Shown in pieces: positions 1-6,895 of a stretch of 64,000 bases of DNA. This DNA comes from Paenibacillus_AR mesotrionivorans (GTDB lineage: Bacteria > Bacillota > Bacilli > Paenibacillales > NBRC-103111): contig NZ_JBJURJ010000001.1 in assembly GCF_046098205.1 (NCBI RefSeq), positions 310,001 through 374,000 of the forward strand, read 5' to 3'. The notes under the pieces are model-generated. The model did not search any database. It was not told the DNA's origin and saw only the letters and a program-made list of their open reading frames with translations. How positions within the stretch are numbered: the first letter of the stretch is position 1; each line of letters begins with the position of its first letter. Position numbers and translations under genes: made by a program.

Positions 1-514
1 CCGTCAAATAAAACACAATCGAGATCCAGTCGATCCGTCCGGTCACCGCCACCCAGCCGCCCAGCGGCGCAAGCGCAATGGTTAAGCCAAGAATGATATG
101 GCACAGCCAGGTAAACCGTTTGGTATAAGAATAAAAGACCAGGAAAAATACGGCGATAGGAAGCAGCTTGACGCATAATGGGTTCAGCTGGGAGCTGGCC
201 CAGATTAATAAGGCGAATGAGGCCACAATAAACAGGATGACTTCTGCCGAGCTGATGAGACCCGCGGGAATAGCGCGGTTTTTCGTTCTGGGATTTCGTG
301 CATCGATGGCCTTGTCAATGACCCGGTTCAGGCTCATGGCGGCCGTTCGGGCTCCCACCATCGCCAGGGTTACCCAGCCGATCTGGCTCCAAGAGGGCAG
401 ATGCCCGTTCACCGTCATCGAACCCAGCAGGGCGCCCATATAAGCAAAGGGTAAGGCGAACACTGTATGTTCAAACTTAATCATTTCCAAGAAAATCTTA
501 ATTTTATTCCACAT
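1..514 (-). CDS. ubiA: UbiA-family prenyltransferase (3' part beyond the window)
   Basis: An integral-membrane enzyme that attaches a polyprenyl chain to an aromatic ring, here most likely in menaquinone synthesis. The first 171 residues are visible. They hold the FEHTVFALPFA segment (about residues 14-24) and the first Mg-diphosphate motif N63-x3-D67-x3-D71, followed by hydrophobic membrane helices. The C-terminal second Asp motif lies outside the window. It starts at an ATG overlapping the last 11 bases of menG, behind an AGGAG-type site, so the two are translationally linked. The sequence resembles the 4-hydroxybenzoate or MqnP-like branch of UbiA rather than Bacillus MenA. Its exact substrate is inferred from the neighbouring menG and hepS. 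Confidence 0.88.
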   Translation of the reverse strand, partial: MWNKIKIFLEMIKFEHTVFALPFAYMGALLGSMTVNGHLPSWSQIGWVTLAMVGARTAAMSLNRVIDKAIDARNPRTKNRAIPAGLISSAEVILFIVASFALLIWASSQLNPLCVKLLPIAVFFLVFYSYTKRFTWLCHIILGLTIALAPLGGWVAVTGRIDWISIVFYLT

Positions 515-1247
515 GCGCCGAGTCTCCCTTCTCCTGCCGGGGTTTGATCCCCAGATGCAGAGCGGCTATTCCGCCTGTGAAGGGCCTTGCTTCTACCCGC
601 TCCAGGCCGCAATCCCTGAATATCCGGGCCAATTCCTTATGATCGGGAAACGTGATCAATGATTCCGGCAGCCACTTGTACTGCTCGTACCGCTTAGCCA
701 GCAGGCGCCCCAGCACAGGAAGAATCCGCTGGAAGTAAAAATAATAAATCGACTTAAAGGGCTGCCAGGTAGGCTTGGACAATTCCAATGAAACCACCAT
801 CCCGCCGGGTTTTACCACCCGCCGCATCTCCTCAATCACCTTAACCAGATCGGGTACATTGCGGAGCGCAAAGCCGATCGTGGCGTAATCGAAGGTATTA
901 TCCGGGAACGGAAGCTCCATCGCGTTGCCTTCCATCAGCTCGATCTGCCGCTCCAGCCCCACATCCCGGACCTTAACTCTCCCCCGCTCCAGCATATTCC
1001 GGCTGAAATCAAGACCGACAATCCGCCCGGAGCCGCTGGCCTGGGCCATGGAGATGGTCCAGTCGCAGGTGCCGCAGCACAGGTCGATGGCCGTATCCCC
1101 CGGCTTCATGGCCATCCGTTTCATGGTTCGCTTGCGCCATAACTTATGCTGCCTGAAGCTCAGCACATCATTCATCAGATCGTACTTAGGGGCGATGCTC
1201 TCAAAGACCTCATGCACAAATTTTTCCTTGGATTGGGTGGAACTCAT
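504..1247 (-). CDS. menG: Demethylmenaquinone methyltransferase MenG/UbiE
   Basis: A SAM-dependent C-methyltransferase that performs the last step of menaquinone synthesis, converting demethylmenaquinone to menaquinone. The 247 residues match the family length. Family landmarks are KYDLMND (residues 21-27), the SAM-binding motif I DLCCGTCDW (55-63), VGLDFSRNML (77-86) and FALRNVPD (126-133). Motif I has Cys where others have Gly or Ala, which is not unusual. It lies 7 bases after hepS and overlaps the ubiA-like gene. This matches the B. subtilis hepS-menG order, except that there hepT follows. Confidence 0.95.
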   Translation of the reverse strand: MSSTQSKEKFVHEVFESIAPKYDLMNDVLSFRQHKLWRKRTMKRMAMKPGDTAIDLCCGTCDWTISMAQASGSGRIVGLDFSRNMLERGRVKVRDVGLERQIELMEGNAMELPFPDNTFDYATIGFALRNVPDLVKVIEEMRRVVKPGGMVVSLELSKPTWQPFKSIYYFYFQRILPVLGRLLAKRYEQYKWLPESLITFPDHKELARIFRDCGLERVEARPFTGGIAALHLGIKPRQEKGDSAHVE

Positions 1248-1254
1248 CTGATTG

Positions 1255-2124
1255 TCACCTCATCGCTCCTCCAGCAGCCGGCGGCTGCCGCACCAGACGG
1301 AGAAAAGGATCCCCGATCTGCAGCAGCTCCTGCATCAGTCTGTCCGAATCCAGTCGCCTTGCTTTTTCATATAAATGACCCACTTGCTCATCCAATAACT
1401 GTAGAAGCTGTTCTTTAATCCTGCATTTCTGCATCAAGGCGTTGATCTGCTCCTGCTTGTCCGCGGACGATTCCAGCTGGCCAAGAAGTTCTCCGTACCC
1501 CTGCTCCCTCATCCGCCAGAATGCCCAGCTTTCCCGAAGCCGCTCCGGGTTGCCAAGCTGGTCCAACTCGTCCGCCAGCAGCTCGCAGCGGGTGAAGCAT
1601 TCAAGAATGTCCTGCCATGCTTTGCCCAGCCCACTTTTCATGAGATGGTCGAACCTTGCGAAAAGCTGTGCGCGGATGCCCGCCATCTGCTGAAGATACT
1701 CCTCCGCAGTCAGCTTCAATTGCCGGATGCGGGCGTACAGCGTCATTTTGAGCCGGTTGACCTCGCATATGGAACCTGCAATATGCTCCACCATGCCGAT
1801 CTCCCCGGCTTCGGACAGGAGATGATAATATCCTGAACTGAAATAATCACCCGCCAATACCTTCAACTGGCGGGAACGGACAGCCTTCTTTTCTTTCACC
1901 TGATTGGACATGGAAACCATCTCATGGATATCGATGCCCATTTGAACCAGAGATACGGCCAGCGTCAAGCTTTCTGCCGATTTCCCCGCATTGCCGGATT
2001 CATGAAGAAAGGCCAAAAGAAGCCTGGAGCGTGCCTCCGGAAAAGCGGGCACTTCCGTGTGAAGCCTGATCATATCGTACTGTGTATATTGCTTTGCCAA
2101 CTCGGGCAGGTGAAATGAACTCAT
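1255..2124 (-). CDS. hepS: Heptaprenyl diphosphate synthase component 1 HepS
   Basis: The small, non-catalytic subunit of the two-component heptaprenyl diphosphate synthase. With HepT it makes the C35 side chain of menaquinone-7. The 289-residue helical protein carries the family segment LAGDYFSSGYYHLLSE (about residues 90-105). The ATG at 2124 was chosen because GGAGG stands 7 bases upstream. An in-frame ATG 12 codons earlier lacks such a site. It lies between a secreted hypothetical protein and menG. The catalytic partner hepT is not in the window and is expected beyond the left edge by synteny. Confidence 0.9.
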   Translation of the reverse strand: MSSFHLPELAKQYTQYDMIRLHTEVPAFPEARSRLLLAFLHESGNAGKSAESLTLAVSLVQMGIDIHEMVSMSNQVKEKKAVRSRQLKVLAGDYFSSGYYHLLSEAGEIGMVEHIAGSICEVNRLKMTLYARIRQLKLTAEEYLQQMAGIRAQLFARFDHLMKSGLGKAWQDILECFTRCELLADELDQLGNPERLRESWAFWRMREQGYGELLGQLESSADKQEQINALMQKCRIKEQLLQLLDEQVGHLYEKARRLDSDRLMQELLQIGDPFLRLVRQPPAAGGAMR

Positions 2125-2230
2125 CCGGTTGCCTCCGAACATGATGAAAATCACACTCAAATCTACAGCATTTAATTATAGCATAACCTGCAATTGACCG
2201 CACGATTTCGTGAATATTTTGTGGCGGCAG

Positions 2231-2743
2231 TCAGTTTTGTTTCATCCATAGGGGGGTGTAGCTGAAATTTCCCTGCTTTTCCAGCTCGCTCTTGAAGAGG
2301 GCAACGGGACTTTCCGCAGGCAGCACCTCCCTGTTCCATTGGCTCCGTTTAGCCTCCATGGCAAGCAGGAGCTCCTTGGAATGCCGGTCGCCGGCGTTCT
2401 GCTGCAGCACCCGAACCAGCAGATGGTTCACGTTGGCGGTGGAATTCCAGGAGAAGCTGCATAGCCCATACAAATCATGATAGACGAATCTTTCTCCGCT
2501 CACACCCTTCGGCAAAAAAAGATCCACCGACAGTACACCATGCTGCAGATTGGCGCTGGCAATCTCCAGATCCAGCGGTACCGAGGCAAGCGCGTCCACC
2601 AAATTGGTTTCCGTCAGATAACCGGCGCCCCCCGGTTGGAAGACCGGATCCGCCTGTGAGCTTCCTTGGGGCAGCCAGGACAGTCCCCAGGCAATCCCCA
2701 GTGACACCAGCAGTGCCGCGGCCAAACGCGCAGCCAGCTTCAT
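2231..2743 (-). CDS. Secreted or membrane-anchored hypothetical protein between mtrB and hepS
   Basis: A 170-residue protein I do not recognise. The first 20 or so residues (positively charged start, then AARLAAALLVSLGIAWGL) form a signal peptide or membrane anchor, and the remainder looks soluble and extracytoplasmic. No cysteine lipobox is visible. The ATG is preceded by GGAG at 10 bases. It sits in the same strand run as mtrB, hepS and menG, but B. subtilis has no gene at this place. A role in envelope or lipid biology is only a guess from context. Confidence 0.75.
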   Translation of the reverse strand: MKLAARLAAALLVSLGIAWGLSWLPQGSSQADPVFQPGGAGYLTETNLVDALASVPLDLEIASANLQHGVLSVDLFLPKGVSGERFVYHDLYGLCSFSWNSTANVNHLLVRVLQQNAGDRHSKELLLAMEAKRSQWNREVLPAESPVALFKSELEKQGNFSYTPLWMKQN

Positions 2744-2813
2744 TGTTTATCAACTCCAGCCGCCGGAACCAAGGCCCGGCCGATTCATATTCCCCCTTTC
2801 CATTGTACAAAAG

Positions 2814-2835
2814 AAAAAAGCAGGCTATGCCTGCT
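2814..2835 (-). terminator. Rho-independent terminator after mtrB
   Basis: Read on the minus strand, a perfect 6-bp stem (GCAGGC/GCCTGC) with a 3-base loop is followed by a run of six T. It lies 14 bases past the mtrB stop and probably limits transcription into the next gene. Confidence 0.8.
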
Positions 2836-2848
2836 TATTCCGATATTC

Positions 2849-3079
2849 TTATTCTTCCGTATCAACAACTCCATATTTTGTCCAAATGATTGCTTTGCCC
2901 CGGACCTTCACGGCAGAGGTATGATCCGTGAACTGGGCGATCATTACTTCCCCTTTGTCCAGCTTTTCCGTATGGTGAAAGCGGGTGTCCTGTCCTCTTG
3001 TCAAACCGATTACATGCACACCGTTATCCTTGGCCTTCACTACGAAATATTCTCCGCTCTGCGCCTGCTCCTTGTCCAT
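2849..3079 (-). CDS. mtrB: Trp RNA-binding attenuation protein TRAP
   Basis: A 76-residue subunit of the ring-shaped protein that binds tryptophan and wraps GAG/UAG repeats in trp leader RNA, causing termination or blocking translation. The family core is intact: GVHVIGLTRG (residues 20-29), FHHTEKLDKGE (34-44), IAQFTDHTS (47-55) and KVRGKA (58-63), which carry the Trp pocket and the RNA-contacting Lys and Arg residues. Its targets (the trp operon) are not in this window. The order mtrB-hepS-menG is as in B. subtilis, where mtrB follows folE. Here the region upstream holds tRNA genes. Confidence 0.96.
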   Translation of the reverse strand: MDKEQAQSGEYFVVKAKDNGVHVIGLTRGQDTRFHHTEKLDKGEVMIAQFTDHTSAVKVRGKAIIWTKYGVVDTEE

Positions 3080-3153
3080 CTGCTTGGACCTCCTCTAAAA
3101 GCTTCCTATCCCTATGATGCTGGATTGTCCCTCTCCTGTCAAACCCCGGAGAA

Positions 3154-3188
3154 AAGAAAAAAGACACCGCAGTTAACGATGTCTTTCC
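3154..3188 (-). terminator. Terminator after the first tRNA-Pro gene
   Basis: On the minus strand AAAGACATCG and CGGTGTCTTT form an almost perfect stem followed by a T-rich tract. It begins about 6 bases past the CCA end of the tRNA. A near-identical copy follows the second tRNA gene. Confidence 0.85.
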
Positions 3189-3193
3189 TCACA

Positions 3194-3270
3194 TGGTCGG
3201 AGTAACACGATTTGAACGTGCGACCTCACCCACCCCAAGGGTGCGCGCTACCAGGCTGCGCTATACCCCG
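3194..3270 (-). tRNA. tRNA-Pro (anticodon GGG), copy 1
   Basis: A 77-base cloverleaf with encoded CCA. Acceptor arm CGGGGTA pairs with TACTCCG (one G-U pair), the D arm is GCGC/GCGC, and the anticodon stem CACCC/GGGTG encloses loop TTGGGGT, giving anticodon GGG. The T arm is GCACG-TTCAAAT-CGTGT, and the discriminator is A. It is identical in sequence to the copy at 3377-3453. Confidence 0.95.
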
Positions 3271-3292
3271 ATACCTTAAGTCAACAAAAACG

Positions 3293-3321
3293 ATTATATT
3301 CGTTTTTTAACCATTTGTAAA
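3293..3321 (-). promoter_or_regulatory. Sigma-A-type promoter of tRNA-Pro copy 1
   Basis: On the minus strand TTTACA, a 17-base spacer and a perfect TATAAT stand 23 bases upstream of the tRNA 5' end. It lies between the two tRNA genes, so copy 1 is expressed independently. Confidence 0.75.
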
Positions 3322-3340
3322 GAGTTCCAGAGAAAAAAAG

Positions 3341-3372
3341 AAAAAAGACATCGCAATTGACGATGTCTTCTT
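3341..3372 (-). terminator. Terminator after the second tRNA-Pro gene
   Basis: On the minus strand AAGACATCG and CGATGTCTT form a perfect 9-bp stem with a 7-base loop, followed by a T tract. It is the sister of the terminator at 3154-3188, so the tRNA and its terminator were duplicated as a unit. Confidence 0.88.
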
Positions 3373-3376
3373 CACA

Positions 3377-3453
3377 TGGTCGGAGTAACACGATTTGAAC
3401 GTGCGACCTCACCCACCCCAAGGGTGCGCGCTACCAGGCTGCGCTATACCCCG
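3377..3453 (-). tRNA. tRNA-Pro (anticodon GGG), copy 2
   Basis: Identical over all 77 bases to the copy at 3194-3270, with the same anticodon loop TTGGGGT, encoded CCA and discriminator A. The tandem spacing is 183 bases. Confidence 0.95.
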
Positions 3454-3492
3454 ATACCTTTAAGCGCCCGCCATTTCCCGGCGGCAAAAATG

Positions 3493-3521
3493 AGTTTACC
3501 TTATTTCGCAAGGTGTGTCAA
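3493..3521 (-). promoter_or_regulatory. Sigma-A-type promoter of tRNA-Pro copy 2
   Basis: On the minus strand a perfect -35 TTGACA, a 17-base spacer and TAAACT stand about 40 bases upstream of the tRNA. The -35 is better and the -10 weaker than in copy 1's promoter. Confidence 0.7.
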
Positions 3522-3611
3522 CCTTTTCGATATCACTTTTTTAAAGTCAGACAATTCAGGACAAATCAGACTTTTCCGTCGAAGGAGCTCCGCGGATACC
3601 CGCAGGGCATC

Positions 3612-3648
3612 AAAAAAGCCGAAGAATCCGAAAATCAGATTCCACGGC
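3612..3648 (-). terminator. Terminator after hbs
   Basis: On the minus strand an 11-bp stem (GCCGTGGAATC with GATTCTTCGGC, one mismatch and one wobble) with a 9-base loop is followed by six T. It lies about 38 bases past the hbs stop. Confidence 0.78.
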
Positions 3649-3685
3649 CTGTCGTTTTTCCGTATAAGCATCTATGTACGAGAGA

Positions 3686-3958
3686 TTATTGTACACCGTC
3701 TCTCAGAGCTTTGCCGGGTTTGAAGGAAGTCACCTTGCTTGCGGGAATGTCGATTTCCTTGCCGGTTTGCGGGTTTCTGCCCTTGCGAGCGGAACGCTCA
3801 CGAACCTCAAAGTTACCAAATCCAACAAGCTGAACTTTGTCGCCGCCTTGCAGCGCTTCGGTGATGGCCTCGAATACCGCTTCGACAGCTTTCGTAGCGT
3901 CCTTCTTGGACAGTTCGGAGCTTTCTGCAACCTTGGCGATCAAATCGGATTTATTCAT
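3686..3958 (-). CDS. hbs: DNA-binding protein HU
   Basis: A 90-residue nucleoid protein that binds and bends DNA as a dimer. It begins MNKSDLIAKVAE, and the signature arm segment GFGNFEVRERSARKGRNPQ (about residues 46-64) reaches into the minor groove. Length and sequence are those of a standard bacterial HU. It lies just downstream of spoIVA on the same strand, as in B. subtilis, but a terminator and its own promoter separate the two. The start has GGAGG 9 bases upstream. Confidence 0.97.
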   Translation of the reverse strand: MNKSDLIAKVAESSELSKKDATKAVEAVFEAITEALQGGDKVQLVGFGNFEVRERSARKGRNPQTGKEIDIPASKVTSFKPGKALRDGVQ

Positions 3959-4009
3959 GCATATTCACCTCCCCCCGGTATATTACATGTGTTTACCGAT
4001 TCTTTCGGA

Positions 4010-4038
4010 ATTATACGTGTCCATTGGATAAAAACGAA
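4010..4038 (-). promoter_or_regulatory. Candidate promoter of hbs
   Basis: On the minus strand a perfect TATAAT lies 52 bases upstream of the hbs start, with a poor -35 (TTCGTT) at 17-base spacing. The -10 match carries the call. Confidence 0.5.
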
Positions 4039-4134
4039 CAAATTCATAGTAATACACCGTCGGCCCAATTTCAAGTCGATAAATGAAGTTTTCCCTTACG
4101 GATACGACAAATTGCGTGTATTGGAGCATAAATA

Positions 4135-4184
4135 GGCAAAAAGCCCCAGCCTGCGGACCGGGGTTCCACAGGCGGAGCTTTATG
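4135..4184 (-). terminator. Terminator after spoIVA
   Basis: On the minus strand the arms GCCTG and CAGGC, extended by AAAGC and GCTTT, enclose a GC-rich loop and end in a T run. It starts about 17 bases past the spoIVA stop. Confidence 0.75.
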
Positions 4185-4201
4185 GAGGGGGAAGCTTGTA
4201 A

Positions 4202-5683
4202 TCAGAGAATGATGGCGATCAGACCGCCGGAGCCTTCGTTGATGATCCGGCCCAGGGTTTCCTGGAGCTTGTAGCGGGCATTGTCCGGCATCATGGCCAG
4301 CTTGCCCTGGATGCCCTCCCGGACGATGGAATGGAGCGACCGGCCGAAGATATCGGATTCCCAAATCTTCAGCGGATTTTCTTCGAAATCCTGCATCAGA
4401 TAACGGACCAGCTCCTCGCTTTGCTTTTCCGTCCCGATGATGGGGCAGAATTCCGACTCCACATCTACCCGGATCATATGTACCGAGGGGGCTGTGGCTT
4501 TCAGGCGTACACCGAACCGGGAGCCTTGGCGGATCAGCTCCGGCTCATCCAGCGCCATTTCGGCCAGAGTAGGCGGTGCAATGCCGTAGCCGGTGGTTTT
4601 GACCATTTCCAGTGCCTCTGCGAACTGGTCGTATTCCCGCTTGGCATGGGTAAAGTCCTGCATCAGCTGCAGCAGATGGTCCTTGCCGCGGATTTCCACA
4701 CCGACTACTTCCTGGAGGATATGGTCATACAGCTCATCCGGGGCGAACAGATCGATCTCGGCTACACCCTGGCCCATGTTCATATCCGCCAAGGCGGCGC
4801 GTTCGATAAAGTCGTAGGCCCCGAATTGGCCTACCACACGGTCCACATCCCGCAGCCTGCGGATGTCCTGCACCGTGTCACGGACAGAGGATTCGAACTC
4901 CGTACGCAGCCAGTGCTTCTCATTTAACACCATCACCCAACTGGGCAGGTTCACGTTCACTTCATGCACGGGGAATTCGTAGAGCACCTCGCGCAGCACG
5001 GACAGCACGTCATCTTCACCCATGGTTGCGGCGGACAAGGCCATGACCGGTATATCATACTTGGCGGACAGCTCGGCACGCAGCTCTTGAGCCGGCTCGC
5101 TGTCAGGCTTCATCGTGTTGATGACCAGAATAAACGGCTTGCCGACTTCCTTCAGCTCGGCTACCACCCGCTCTTCCGCATCTACGTAAGAGGAACGCGG
5201 AATTTCGGCGATGCTGCCGTCTGTGGTAATGACTACACCGAGGGTGGAATGCTCTTGAATCACCTTGCGGGTGCCGATTTCGGCAGCCTCCTGGAAGGGA
5301 ATCGGCTCATCGAACCAGGGGGTGGAGATCATCCGGGGACCGGCTTCATCCTCATAGCCTTTAGCCCCTTGTACGGCATAACCGACGCAATCCACCAGCC
5401 GGACATTCACGTTCAAGCCTTCACCAACCGAAATTTGAACCGCATTGTTGGGAACAAACTTAGGCTCGGTAGTCATGATGGTGCGGCCGGCGGCGCTTTG
5501 CGGAAGCTCATCCACCGCTCTCACCCGATCCGACTCGTTCTTGATGTTGGGAATAACCACCGACTCCATAAACCGTTTGATGAAGGTGGATTTCCCTGTC
5601 CGTACCGCTCCGACCACCCCGAGATAGATGTCTCCGCCGGTGCGTTCAGCAATGTCCTTAATGATATCGACTCGTTCCAACAT
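4202..5683 (-). CDS. spoIVA: Stage IV sporulation protein A, spore coat base ATPase
   Basis: A cytoskeleton-like ATPase made in the mother cell. It polymerises on the forespore surface as the base layer of the coat and is also needed for cortex formation. The 493 residues match the usual 492. The Walker A loop is GAVRTGKST (residues 25-33) and the downstream RLVDCVGY segment fits the Walker B and switch region of this TRAFAC-like GTPase fold. AGGAGGGG stands 6 bases before the ATG. It has its own long leader and terminator, so it is a single-gene unit. Sigma-E control is known for the family, and a candidate site is listed separately. Confidence 0.98.
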   Translation of the reverse strand: MLERVDIIKDIAERTGGDIYLGVVGAVRTGKSTFIKRFMESVVIPNIKNESDRVRAVDELPQSAAGRTIMTTEPKFVPNNAVQISVGEGLNVNVRLVDCVGYAVQGAKGYEDEAGPRMISTPWFDEPIPFQEAAEIGTRKVIQEHSTLGVVITTDGSIAEIPRSSYVDAEERVVAELKEVGKPFILVINTMKPDSEPAQELRAELSAKYDIPVMALSAATMGEDDVLSVLREVLYEFPVHEVNVNLPSWVMVLNEKHWLRTEFESSVRDTVQDIRRLRDVDRVVGQFGAYDFIERAALADMNMGQGVAEIDLFAPDELYDHILQEVVGVEIRGKDHLLQLMQDFTHAKREYDQFAEALEMVKTTGYGIAPPTLAEMALDEPELIRQGSRFGVRLKATAPSVHMIRVDVESEFCPIIGTEKQSEELVRYLMQDFEENPLKIWESDIFGRSLHSIVREGIQGKLAMMPDNARYKLQETLGRIINEGSGGLIAIIL

Positions 5684-6008
5684 GATCCCCTCCTGAATTC
5701 CTTCAAAATGTAGTACACCAAGCGCCGGAGCATCCCGCCGATCCGTTTCTCCTGCCCTTCCTGTACCCGAAAAAGATGACTGATGTGCACCGCATTGGAA
5801 GCCACACTCGTACCATCTTTTGGACTAGTAAAAATATATGTGTACAGCCCCGGAATATGACAGAGAATTCTATAGTAAAATTCCCGGGAGTGCCCACGGT
5901 CCAATTCGGCTTTCCGCAAGGTATGCGCAAAGCTTCCCCGATTTATGATATATGAGCGGTCAGCAGGGCTTATGCATGGCACGCCAATCTAAAAAAAAGC
6001 CTGAACGC
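5684..6008. other. Intergenic region upstream of spoIVA, no gene seen
   Basis: About 325 bases with no credible coding sequence. The reading frames here lack ribosome sites and family features. It holds one candidate sigma-E promoter at 5918-5947. The remainder would be an unusually long spoIVA leader of over 200 bases, in which I found no known riboswitch. Confidence 0.6.
5918..5947 (-). promoter_or_regulatory. Candidate sigma-E promoter of spoIVA
   Basis: On the minus strand a CATAAAT -35-like box and CATACCTT -10 box are separated by 15 bases, resembling the mother-cell sigma-E pattern. The distance to the spoIVA start is about 235 bases, so a nearer promoter may exist. Confidence 0.35.
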
Positions 6009-6030
6009 AAAAAAAGCTGCCGCAGCAGCT
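6009..6030 (-). terminator. Terminator after the ferredoxin gene
   Basis: On the minus strand a perfect 6-bp stem AGCTGC/GCAGCT with loop TGCG is followed by seven T, 13 bases past the ferredoxin stop. Confidence 0.88.
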
Positions 6031-6042
6031 CCATGCTTGTCC

Positions 6043-6387
6043 TTACCACAAATCCTCTTCCTCCTGCTGGCGTTTCAGCTGCGCTCTTATGGCCGCTTTA
6101 AGCGGGTCCTCCGGCAATTCTACCGTTACGGCCCCCGTCACCCTGGCTTGGCAGGCAAAGCGGTATCCTTGGGCCTCCAGAGCCCCCAGCTTGGCCTTCT
6201 CCGCTTGCTTCGGCTCCGTAAGCCCTTCCACCCCGCCGACGACCCGCACCTTGCACATCAGGCAGCTTAAACCGCCGCTGCACCTGGTTCGGACCGCCAC
6301 CTTCGCCTGTCTCGCCGCCTCCAGCAGCGTCAATCCCGCACGGACGTTCACCCTCTTCCCATCCGGCAAAAACTCTACCTCCGGCAT
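6043..6387 (-). CDS. 2Fe-2S ferredoxin (plant-type fold)
   Basis: A 114-residue electron carrier. Four cysteines at 36, 42, 45 and 79 (C-x5-C-x2-C, then one further C) fit ligands for a 2Fe-2S cluster of the adrenodoxin/plant type. A short Lys-, Gln- and Glu-rich C-terminal tail (about residues 97-114) follows the domain. It is cytoplasmic, with no signal peptide. It is a single-gene unit between spoVIF and spoIVA, and its redox partner is not identifiable from context. The nearby sporulation genes suggest, but do not show, a sporulation-linked role. Confidence 0.9.
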   Translation of the reverse strand: MPEVEFLPDGKRVNVRAGLTLLEAARQAKVAVRTRCSGGLSCLMCKVRVVGGVEGLTEPKQAEKAKLGALEAQGYRFACQARVTGAVTVELPEDPLKAAIRAQLKRQQEEEDLW

Positions 6388-6471
6388 AAGGCATCTCCCC
6401 TTTCTATCTCTTTCAAATGATGCATGCTATCATCATACCATCCGAGGGAAAATCAGAAAATCCGATTACGC

Positions 6472-6494
6472 AAAAAGACCGCCCTGAGGCGGCC
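6472..6494 (-). terminator. Terminator after spoVIF
   Basis: On the minus strand CCGCC and GGCGG arms with a 4-base loop are followed by TCTTTTT, about 20 bases past the spoVIF stop. Confidence 0.75.
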
Positions 6495-6514
6495 GGTAAA
6501 AGAAGAGCAAAATA

Positions 6515-6799
6515 TTATTTTTTGCCGCCCATCATCATTTTCATGAGGGCTTCCATATTGTTGGGATTCAGATTGCTTCCCTTAACTGCCTTCACAATTT
6601 CACTCATCGTCTGCTCCGAAACCGGGACATTCACCATCGACGCCACCTGCTTTATCAGTTGACGCAGCTGCTCCTCGCTTTGCATAGTGCCGGGCTTCAC
6701 ATTGCTGGCGAGCTTATGAATATCCTTTTGGGTAACGGATTTGCCGGTTTTGCTCTTGACAGCCTTCAGCACATCCTTGGACATATCTTTGCCGGGCAT
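6515..6799 (-). CDS. spoVIF: Stage VI sporulation protein F
   Basis: A 94-residue protein of the SpoVIF family, involved in spore coat assembly under late mother-cell control. The sequence is helical and Lys- and Met-rich. It includes the family-like stretches TQKDIHKLASNVKPG (about 23-37) and SEEQLRQLIKQVA, and ends in an Asn- and Met-rich tail (NPNNMEALMKMMMGGKK). The start at MPGKDM was chosen for GGGAGG 7 bases upstream. An in-frame ATG 19 codons earlier has no such site. It is transcribed alone. Confidence 0.85.
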   Translation of the reverse strand: MPGKDMSKDVLKAVKSKTGKSVTQKDIHKLASNVKPGTMQSEEQLRQLIKQVASMVNVPVSEQTMSEIVKAVKGSNLNPNNMEALMKMMMGGKK

Positions 6800-6895
6800 C
6801 GGTATACCTCCCCTATTCCATTGGCGTTCATCGCCGGATAGGGTATTGTATGACAACGTCCCGGAATTGGTTTGGGCGGACGTAGGCTTATATGA

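Noticed and set aside
504..1247. Cys in the SAM-binding motif of MenG as a sign of an inactive enzyme
   Set aside because: That position varies (Gly or Ala) among working homologues and the rest of the protein is intact.
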